A stretch of 15,943 nucleotides of DNA from Spartobacteria bacterium. Its GTDB lineage: Bacteria > Verrucomicrobiota > Verrucomicrobiia > Chthoniobacterales > Chthoniobacteraceae. The stretch spans positions 1 through 15,943 of the forward strand of contig JANXZI010000691.1 of the NCBI GenBank assembly GCA_025355595.1, in the 5' to 3' direction. The first letter of the stretch is position 1. Each line of letters opens with the position of its first letter. Under the pieces are notes generated by a model. The model was not told the DNA's origin and made no database searches. It worked only from the letters and a program-made list of their open reading frames with translations. Positions 7,138 to 14,012 of this stretch are shown piece by piece. The position numbers and the translations under genes are program-made.

Positions 7138-10100
7138 ATGAAGCCCGGTTCCAAGCAAGCAGTGGCGCTCGTGCTGGTGCTCTCGTTTGTCCTGCTCGTC
7201 GCGACGGTGGTGGTGGGTTTTTTCATGGCGTCCTCCGGCGTGCGGCGCGAGGTTTCGGGCTATGAGTCGGAGACGATGGTGCGGCAGCTTTCCGACGTGG
7301 CGGTGAATGTGGTCATCGGCCAGATCTCGGATGCGACGCAGAGCTGGGAGATCCCCGCGGCGTCCGCGACGGTGAAGGGCGGGGGCGCGCGGCTCACGTT
7401 TGCGACGCAGCCGGGAATGATCCGCACGTACGATTCCGGAGGGAAAGCCGGGCGCTCGTTCAAGCTGTATTCGTCCGCGACGATGGTCACGGCACCGGGC
7501 GCGGATTGGATCGCGTCGGCAAATCTCAACACTGAGGTGCCCCCGAACTGGGTCACGCAGCCCGCGCTTTTCACGGATCTGAACGCGCCGCTGCTCGTGG
7601 GCGACCCGAATGGCTTCATCACGCTCGAGGGCATCACGGAGAAAGTGACGGCGCGGTATCCCATCCTCGATCCGACGGGCCTCTCGCCCTCGGGCGGCAC
7701 GGCGGGGGCGCAGGATGGTGTGGAGGGCTTTGATTTGAAAAACGTGCCGGCCTTCGGCGGGCCGCAGTCGTCGGGCAGGCCGGTGCTCTCGCCGACGTAT
7801 GATCCGACGCTGGTGTCAAAGGCGGGCGTCACCGCGAATCCCGCGCCGATGCCGGTGCAGTGGATCTACGTGCTGCGCGATGGCCGGCTCACTTCACCGA
7901 CCGGCACCGGGCGTGACGGCATGGAGGCGAACTGGACGAAACTCCCGGACGGCGATCCAAACAAGCCGTCGGCCGGAAATCCCCTCGTGGGGCGCGTCGC
8001 ATTCTGGACGGATGACGAGACCTCGAAGCTGAACATCAACGTGAACAGCGAGGGCACGTATTGGGATCACGCGTGGGCCGTGGGCGACGTGGCGACTTCG
8101 CCCTTCGGTGAGAATCAGCTCCGCGACCGCATGCCGGTGAAGGGTGAGTACCAGCGCTACCCCGGCCATCCTGCGATGACGTGCCTGAGCTCGGTGTTCG
8201 GTTTTCTCCCCGCGTATGCGGTGCCCGCCGGGGACTCGATGACGACGGCGCAGCACGACGCCATGCTGGTAAAATATTACCAGACCGTCCCGCGGGTGAA
8301 CTACGGCGGGACGAGGGGCGGGACGGTCTCCACCTCGGTGACGAGCGGCGGGCCGACGCCGATCCCCTCGGATACCGAGCGGCTCTTTGCCAATGTGGAC
8401 GAGCTGGCCTTCCAGGCCAATCTGCTGGACGCGGCGGGGCAGCGCTCCACCTCGGGACGGCTGGCCGCGGCGGACATCGAGCGGGCGAAATTTTTCCTCA
8501 CCGCGAACGCGCGCTGTGCGGAGGTGACGGCGTTCAACACGCCACGCGTGCTGCTCTGGCAGCTCCAGCAGGAGCTGGATCCGAACGGCGGCAAGAGCGG
8601 GGCGCCGCTCCGTCCGCGGAATGCGAAGGACGAACTCCTCGCATTTTGCGGCAGCGTGAACGGGTTTCCGTACTATTTTCAGCGCTATAGCATCTACCTG
8701 CGCGATCCCGTGAACAACCGGCTGGTGCATCCCAATGTGCCATTCATGCAGTTGCCGGATTTTGGCTTCACGCCGCCGAGCAGCCAGCGCCCTGCGCTCG
8801 ACTGGCAGATCGAGCGCAACAAGGAGATCTACAAGTATCTCCAGCATCTCACCGCGCGGGACATTCCCGGCCTCGGCGGGAATCTCACGGTGAAATACGC
8901 GCTGAATGTCCGCGATCAGATCCTCACCGAAATGGTGGATCTCATCCGCATGGGAACCAATGCCTACGCGGCGGACACGGCGCTCCCGCCGCGCTACGAA
9001 TACGCGCCTGCACGCCAGATGCCGGATGCCGTGAGCGGCGAGACGCAGATCGTGCCGCTCGTGCCGCCGACGGGGAGCGCGGGCGATGGCACGAAGGGCT
9101 TCGGGAGATTTCCCACGATCACGGAGGCGATGCTCGTCTTCTACGCGTCGAACGACACGGCAGGCAAACCGGACAAGATGCGGGTCGCACTCGTGCTCCA
9201 GCCATTCAGCCCCACGGCTGCGTCATGGACGTGGAGCCCGCTCGTGCGCTACGTGGTGAAGGGGATGGACAAGCTCTCGATCAACGGGAGGACAGGCGTC
9301 TTCCGCGACAACCTCGTGAACTTGGTCACCTCGCGGTGCGGCTACGGCAGCGGCGGCGCGCACAATACGGCCTACACTGGCACGTTCGCCGCCTTTCGGT
9401 ATTGGGGAGGCACGGGCAATGACGGGACGAAGACCATCCAGCCATCGGGCATGATCAAATTTGACGAGGAGAAAGACTACGCGTTCGTCAGCGACGAAAT
9501 CCCGATCAACCCCAGCGAAAACAAGGGGAAGTTTTCCTTCGTCGGCGGCGATGTCACCGTGGAAATCCACGCGGGCTACGCCACTGCGCCGGGAGCCGAC
9601 ACACTCGTGCAGACCGTGAATCTGCGCTTCCCGCCCGGCACCTGGCCGCAGCCGCGAAGCCCCGGTGCGGACCGGGATTTCAACAACCGGATCGGTTCGG
9701 GAAAATTCAACCTCGTCAACACTGCCGACACCGTGCGCAGCCTGCAGGTGGATCCCAATGGTCCCGCCGGTGGCGACCTGCGGATGGTCGCGGCGCAAAA
9801 ATTCGTTCCGGCGAATTTCTACGCCGGGTACGCTGGCACGAAGACGGATCCCGGCTACGATTCCGCCGATACCGCGATCGTCCACAGCCTGCGCAATGGC
9901 GACGGGGGCACCGTCGCTGGTGGAAAATTCCACGGCGATCTTTTTGACGGACGCGCCGGCACTCCCGCAACCAGTTCCGGCAACCCCATTGTCGCGCGCG
10001 GGACGAAGGCTGCGGCGTTGCTCAACGGCTCCCCCGGCGACTGGGATAATGGCCCGAGCTACTTCCAGGACGGCTGCTACGTGAACAAGCCCGACGACTA

Positions 10101-11178
10101 CTACGGCACCGTCGGCATCACCGGCGACTGGTGGAGCACGCCCAGCGTCACGCCGAACCGCCAGATCCATTCGCCCGTCGTCTTCGGCTCCCTGCCCGTC
10201 GGCTCCGCGATGAATCCCGTGCAGCCGTGGCGCACCCTGCTTTTCTGCGCAAACCCTCCCGCGGGCGCGGCGCATCCCGGTTTCGTCAGGCCGCACGATC
10301 ACGCCTTCCTCGATCTTTTCACGATGCCGATCGTCGAGCCCTACGCGATCAGCGAGCCCTGTTCCACGGCGGGCAAAATCAACCTCAACTACCAGCTCGC
10401 GCCCTTCACGTACATCCGCCGCGCGACTGCGCTGCACGGGGTGCTCAAGTCCGTGCGCCTCACCGCCATTCCGAATTCTGCGATGGGCAGCTACAAGAGC
10501 GGCTACAACGCCGTGCTTCGCAAAGAGGTGGACGCGACAGAAACCCTCAAGGCATTCGACGAGCGCTTCGACGATCCGGTGAAGGGCGGCATGTTCCGCG
10601 CCGCCTCCGAAATCTGCGACATGCAGCTCGTCCCGAAAGGCACGACGCTCGCCGGCGTCCGCAACGGATGGTGGAAGGACTACGCACTCACCGGCGACAA
10701 CGCGCGCGAAATCCCGTACGGCCAGATCTATTCCCGCGTCACGACGAAATCGAATTCCTTCACCGTCCACCTGCGCGTGCAGTCGCTGAAAAAGCGCAAG
10801 TCCTCCGACACTGCGGATCAGGCCGTGTGGAACGAGGACTCGGACACCGTCGCCGCCGATTATCGCGGCTCCGCGACCATCGAGCGCTACGTGGACACCG
10901 GCGACAAGTCGCTGCCCGACTTTGCCAACGTCGCGAAAAATCCCGATGCCACACTGGATCGCTTTTACAAATTCCGAGTGATCGGAGTGCGGCGCTTCAG
11001 CCCCGCGCGTGTCGTCTCGCCAAAGCCTACGCCCACGCCAGCGCCGACGCCGGCACCGAAGCCGCCCACACCCGTTCCCACGCCGACTCCGACTCCGAAG
11101 CCGCCGACGCCGACACCCATCCCCACGCCGACGCCGACGCCGAAGCCTCCGACCCCGACCCCCTCGCCGAAACCGTGA
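7138..11178 (+). CDS. Verru_Chthon cassette protein A-like envelope protein with Pro/Thr-rich tail
   Basis: A 1346-residue protein from the ATG at 7138; a GTG at 7120 is in frame but gains only six residues. The N-terminus MKPGSKQAVALVLVLSF runs into one hydrophobic helix (residues 8-31) followed by a polar amphipathic stretch, like the N-terminus of PilX/GspK-type minor pilins but without the Glu5 of classical prepilins. This start, the great length and the probable phylum match the family named Verru_Chthon cassette protein A, usually found with pilin-like proteins B, C and D. The long middle is rich in Gly, Asn and aromatic residues, as expected for an extracytoplasmic beta-rich protein; no catalytic motif is seen. 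Residues 1295-1346 are a Pro/Thr/Lys tail. No B-D genes are adjacent here. Function is unknown; a role in the envelope or a pseudopilus is inference. The family call comes from recall of N-terminal features, not from a search. Confidence 0.75.
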   Translation: MKPGSKQAVALVLVLSFVLLVATVVVGFFMASSGVRREVSGYESETMVRQLSDVAVNVVIGQISDATQSWEIPAASATVKGGGARLTFATQPGMIRTYDSGGKAGRSFKLYSSATMVTAPGADWIASANLNTEVPPNWVTQPALFTDLNAPLLVGDPNGFITLEGITEKVTARYPILDPTGLSPSGGTAGAQDGVEGFDLKNVPAFGGPQSSGRPVLSPTYDPTLVSKAGVTANPAPMPVQWIYVLRDGRLTSPTGTGRDGMEANWTKLPDGDPNKPSAGNPLVGRVAFWTDDETSKLNINVNSEGTYWDHAWAVGDVATSPFGENQLRDRMPVKGEYQRYPGHPAMTCLSSVFGFLPAYAVPAGDSMTTAQHDAMLVKYYQTVPRVNYGGTRGGTVSTSVTSGGPTPIPSDTERLFANVDELAFQANLLDAAGQRSTSGRLAAADIERAKFFLTANARCAEVTAFNTPRVLLWQLQQELDPNGGKSGAPLRPRNAKDELLAFCGSVNGFPYYFQRYSIYLRDPVNNRLVHPNVPFMQLPDFGFTPPSSQRPALDWQIERNKEIYKYLQHLTARDIPGLGGNLTVKYALNVRDQILTEMVDLIRMGTNAYAADTALPPRYEYAPARQMPDAVSGETQIVPLVPPTGSAGDGTKGFGRFPTITEAMLVFYASNDTAGKPDKMRVALVLQPFSPTAASWTWSPLVRYVVKGMDKLSINGRTGVFRDNLVNLVTSRCGYGSGGAHNTAYTGTFAAFRYWGGTGNDGTKTIQPSGMIKFDEEKDYAFVSDEIPINPSENKGKFSFVGGDVTVEIHAGYATAPGADTLVQTVNLRFPPGTWPQPRSPGADRDFNNRIGSGKFNLVNTADTVRSLQVDPNGPAGGDLRMVAAQKFVPANFYAGYAGTKTDPGYDSADTAIVHSLRNGDGGTVAGGKFHGDLFDGRAGTPATSSGNPIVARGTKAAALLNGSPGDWDNGPSYFQDGCYVNKPDDYYGTVGITGDWWSTPSVTPNRQIHSPVVFGSLPVGSAMNPVQPWRTLLFCANPPAGAAHPGFVRPHDHAFLDLFTMPIVEPYAISEPCSTAGKINLNYQLAPFTYIRRATALHGVLKSVRLTAIPNSAMGSYKSGYNAVLRKEVDATETLKAFDERFDDPVKGGMFRAASEICDMQLVPKGTTLAGVRNGWWKDYALTGDNAREIPYGQIYSRVTTKSNSFTVHLRVQSLKKRKSSDTADQAVWNEDSDTVAADYRGSATIERYVDTGDKSLPDFANVAKNPDATLDRFYKFRVIGVRRFSPARVVSPKPTPTPAPTPAPKPPTPVPTPTPTPKPPTPTPIPTPTPTPKPPTPTPSPKP
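11020..11175 (+). repeat. Low-complexity Pro/Thr/Lys-coding repeat at the 3' end of the Verru_Chthon A-like gene
   Basis: The last 52 codons encode almost only Pro, Thr, Lys and Ala, with three imperfect copies of a block beginning PKPPTP and continuing as alternating TP/PTP. The DNA is an imperfect run of CCGACGC-like units. Such tails are extended and often span peptidoglycan or link a domain to the envelope. They are also prone to length variation. Confidence 0.85.
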
Positions 11179-11187
11179 GCGCACGGT
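11172..11187 (+). terminator. Short hairpin over the stop codon of the Verru_Chthon A-like gene
   Basis: ACCGTG (11172-11177) and CACGGT (11182-11187) form a perfect 6-bp stem with a 4-nt loop, AGCG, that contains part of the TGA stop. A T5 run occurs only 17 nt later, so it is not a canonical terminator. It may be a weak pause or processing site, or chance. Confidence 0.25.
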
Positions 11188-11238
11188 GCAACGCACGCGC
11201 TTCCTTTTTCCACGCGGGTGGCGTACCATGCTCGGCCC

Positions 11239-13767
11239 GTGATCGAAAATCCTGAGTTAACCGCAGCCAGTGAAGTCCCCGCAGCGCCCCGGAAAAGGAA
11301 GCGGCGCGGCTTCGTCGCACGCCTCCGCCTGTTCGTGCTGTGGGTGGTGCTGCTGCTGTGCATCGCCGTGCAAGCGCCCGTATTTCCGCATGTCGTGCGG
11401 GCGTGCCTGAAATTCCGCGCATGGCAGAGCGGTGCGACGCTCGCGATGGGCACCGTGGAGGGAAATCTTTTCGAGCCGGTCGTCATCCACGATCTATTCT
11501 GGAGCTATCGTGCGGAGACCGGCGCGGAGACGCGCATCGAAATCCGCCGCACGCGTGCGTGGCTCGCGTGGAGCAATATTTTTCCCGCGCCGGTCGCCGC
11601 CTGGGTGCGCGCGGGCGCGGAAAAATGCGGCTTCCACCCCATGGGCGGAAACGGCCTGTGGTTCCGCGAGCTTGAGATGGACCATGTGACCGCGCGCCTG
11701 TCCCTGCCGCACGGCTCGGATGCGGATCCCGGCGACGAGCCGCGGACGAACTGGCTGCAACGTGCGCTCGCGATGCGCGGGACGCAGCCGGGACTTTACA
11801 CCGTGCGAAATGCGGAGCTGATCCTGGACCGCGGAGACAACGACTGGCTGCGCGTGAAAGGCGCGCATTTTTCGCTGAGCGAAACGGCATCGGGCTCCCT
11901 GCGCGCCACGCAGATCGCGATGAAGACGGAGCAGGGCCGGAAGGACTTCACCGGCGTGCGCGCGCGGACCTCGTTGAATGAAGGGCGCGCGACGATCTCA
12001 GGCATGAGGCTCGCGCCGGATGTGACGATGGAAAGCCTCAGTGTGTCGCTCGCCGATTTTGCGAAGGGAAAGCTGGGGCTGTCCGTCGCGTTCGTGGCCT
12101 TCGGCGGAGAAATCAAGGCGCAGGCCGAAGCGGCATTCGACGACCGGCGGCTGCGCTTCGACGGCAGCGGGAATTTTTCCAAGATCAACGTCGCGGGCCT
12201 CGCCTCATTTCTCGGCCTCGGCGAAGCCGTGGGCGGCGTGCTGAACTCGGGGAATTTCACCTTCCACGGGACACCGACCGATGTCGCGAAATCCGAGGCG
12301 ACGCTGCGCTTCGATGCCGGCGCATTCCAGTGGGAGTCGCGCCAGTGGGACTCGCTTGTGCTCGGCCTCTCGCTCACGGAGCAGCGGCTTCAGATTCACG
12401 AGCTGGCACTCCGGCAGGGGCGAAATCAGCTCGCAGTGAAAGGCACGATGGCCCTGCCGCAGCCGGGCCTGCGGTGGTGGGACCGGCAGTTCGATTTCAA
12501 GGTGGATGCGGACATCCGCAATCTCACCGAGCTGTCCGCGCTCATGCTGCCGGAGTTCAAGTACACTGCCGGGCAACTCTTCATCCGCGGCGCGGTGAGC
12601 GGGAGCGGCGTCCAGCGGGATGCCCCGGCAAAATACGAAGGCCAGATGGTCGTGAGCGGGAACGCGCTCCAGTGGCGAACGGCGCCGATCGACAGCCTGA
12701 ATGCGGCGCTGATCTTCCATGGCCGCGAACTGGAAATTGTCAGCGCGCAAGTCTCGCACGCCGATGACATCCTGCGCGGCACCGGACGCATCAGCCTCGC
12801 CGACGGCAGCTACTCCGGCGAATGGCGGCTCTCGGCGCGCGACCTCGGCGTGTACCGGACCCTGCTCACGCCGTACATCCTGCCGACGCCGCTTGGCGGC
12901 GGCATCGAGGCGACGTGGTCAGGAAAAGGCGCGGGTGAAAACCACGAGGGAAAATTTTCCGCAAAACTGAACCGCTTCCGGCTGCTCGGGCCCGGCGGCA
13001 CGCTGCCGCTCGATGCCGAGGCTGCGGGTGCGTACCGCCCCGGCGAGGTGCAGTGTGAGAAATTCCGCCTCGCGGAGGACGGCATGGTGCTCACCGCAGG
13101 CATCAGCGTCGGCCCGAGTGCGGTGAACCTCCGCGGTATGCGCGTGCTGCACGACGGCCGCGTGTGCCTGCAAGGCGATGCGTTTCTCCCGCTCGATCTG
13201 TGGCAGCGCTGGCCGGATGTGAACTTCGCGCGCCTGCTCAACGACGATACGGTCGGCCGCGTGCATCTCGAGACCCGTGAACTCGACTTGCGCGCCGTGT
13301 CGCGGCTCACGGGAGTGGATTGGCCGCTCGGCGGCACGCTCACCGGCACCGTGAGCGCCGACGGCCCGCTCACCGCGCTGAAATTTGGCGGCACGCTGGC
13401 GCTCGCGCACGGCATCCTCCCGCTCGACTGGCATGGACGCTCGGTGCGCGAAGTGACTGCGCAATTCGTGCCTGAGGGAACTTCAATCCGCATCGGACCG
13501 GCGACGGGGCAGCACGCGACCGGCGATTTTGGAATCACCGGACGGCTCGGCCTCGCGAAGCCGCGCACTCCCGCGCTGGACGTCACCGGCACCGGCACGC
13601 ACGAGTCGCAGCCCTTCACGTTCAGCGTGAAAGGCGAAGCGAGAAAACCGCAGATCACGACCGAGGGCCACGCGCCATTTTCCGGCAACCCAGCGTCGCC
13701 TGCGAAAGCTCCCGAGCCTGCTCCCGCACCGGCAATACCTCCTGCTGCTCCGGCTCCGGAAAGGTAA
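11239..13767 (+). CDS. AsmA/TamB-like membrane-anchored periplasmic protein
   Basis: An 842-residue protein from the GTG at 11239; the frame opens at GTG 11218, adding seven residues, and neither start has a clear Shine-Dalgarno. A basic cluster (RKRKRR, 18-23) precedes one membrane helix (about 31-47), giving an N-in topology with the rest in the periplasm. The body consists of repeated short beta-strand units of the kind seen in AsmA, TamB and YhdP proteins (for example LNSGNFTFHGTPTD, GTLTGTVSADGPLTALKFGG). These are elongated beta-grooves associated with lipid transport or outer-membrane assembly in diderm bacteria. The C-terminus ends in a Pro/Ala-rich tail of about 28 residues. It lies 60 bp downstream of the Verru_Chthon A-like gene on the same strand, so the two may be co-transcribed. 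Fold class is likely; precise function is unknown. It could also be one of the large uncharacterised PVC proteins with only superficial similarity to AsmA. Confidence 0.68.
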   Translation: MIENPELTAASEVPAAPRKRKRRGFVARLRLFVLWVVLLLCIAVQAPVFPHVVRACLKFRAWQSGATLAMGTVEGNLFEPVVIHDLFWSYRAETGAETRIEIRRTRAWLAWSNIFPAPVAAWVRAGAEKCGFHPMGGNGLWFRELEMDHVTARLSLPHGSDADPGDEPRTNWLQRALAMRGTQPGLYTVRNAELILDRGDNDWLRVKGAHFSLSETASGSLRATQIAMKTEQGRKDFTGVRARTSLNEGRATISGMRLAPDVTMESLSVSLADFAKGKLGLSVAFVAFGGEIKAQAEAAFDDRRLRFDGSGNFSKINVAGLASFLGLGEAVGGVLNSGNFTFHGTPTDVAKSEATLRFDAGAFQWESRQWDSLVLGLSLTEQRLQIHELALRQGRNQLAVKGTMALPQPGLRWWDRQFDFKVDADIRNLTELSALMLPEFKYTAGQLFIRGAVSGSGVQRDAPAKYEGQMVVSGNALQWRTAPIDSLNAALIFHGRELEIVSAQVSHADDILRGTGRISLADGSYSGEWRLSARDLGVYRTLLTPYILPTPLGGGIEATWSGKGAGENHEGKFSAKLNRFRLLGPGGTLPLDAEAAGAYRPGEVQCEKFRLAEDGMVLTAGISVGPSAVNLRGMRVLHDGRVCLQGDAFLPLDLWQRWPDVNFARLLNDDTVGRVHLETRELDLRAVSRLTGVDWPLGGTLTGTVSADGPLTALKFGGTLALAHGILPLDWHGRSVREVTAQFVPEGTSIRIGPATGQHATGDFGITGRLGLAKPRTPALDVTGTGTHESQPFTFSVKGEARKPQITTEGHAPFSGNPASPAKAPEPAPAPAIPPAAPAPER

Positions 13768-13817
13768 GCTGCCGAGTGTGCGCTAAAGCATTTCCAGTGA
13801 TCCCATAGCCGCCGCTT

Positions 13818-13971
13818 GCCCTTGGAGGGCGGTGGCAAGCGATAGCGCGACACCGCCTTCGGATGGAGTTTCCGGAGGGCTTTCGCCGTGGCACGCAAGA
13901 CTCTGCGACCCACGCCTTGCGTGCCTCCGAAGGCGGCGTGGCGCTGTCGCTTCCCGCCGCACTCCAAGGGC
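13818..13971. repeat. Large REP-like imperfect inverted repeat between convergent genes, with nested hairpin
   Basis: Arm 1 (13818-13866) begins GCCCTTGGAG and ends TTCGGATGG. The reverse complement of arm 2 (13924-13971) begins GCCCTTGGAG and ends TTCGGAGG. The roughly 48-bp arms differ at about six bases and one indel. Between them, GGCACGCAAG (13890-13899) and CTTGCGTGCC (13916-13925) form a perfect 10-bp stem with a 16-nt loop. Arm 1 also has its own 8-bp stem, CGCTTGCC (13813-13820) with GGCAAGCG (13834-13841), so alternative folds are possible. The element sits between convergent genes, where extragenic palindromes are common and can act as a bidirectional barrier or terminator. It has no T run. 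The rest of the 13768-14012 gap shows no gene. Confidence 0.85.
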
Positions 13972-14012
13972 CGTCTTTCATTTCGCACGGCTACGACATT
14001 TCTCGAAACGCG

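Noticed and set aside
9223..11229. 668-residue open frame on the minus strand
   Set aside because: It lies antisense to the Verru_Chthon A-like gene. Its product starts with long Arg/Gly runs that are simply the complement of the Pro/Thr-coding tail, and no domain is recognisable. It is a high-GC shadow frame.
10131..11255. 374-residue open frame on the plus strand in a second frame of the Verru_Chthon A-like gene
   Set aside because: The composition is Arg/His/Ala-rich and shadow-like, with no motif. The overlapping frame continues as one 1346-residue protein, so this is not a frameshifted remnant.
12810..13988. 392-residue open frame on the minus strand spanning the intergenic inverted repeat
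   Set aside because: Its first part is translated from the REP-like repeat and the rest is antisense to the AsmA-like gene. No domain or start signal is seen.
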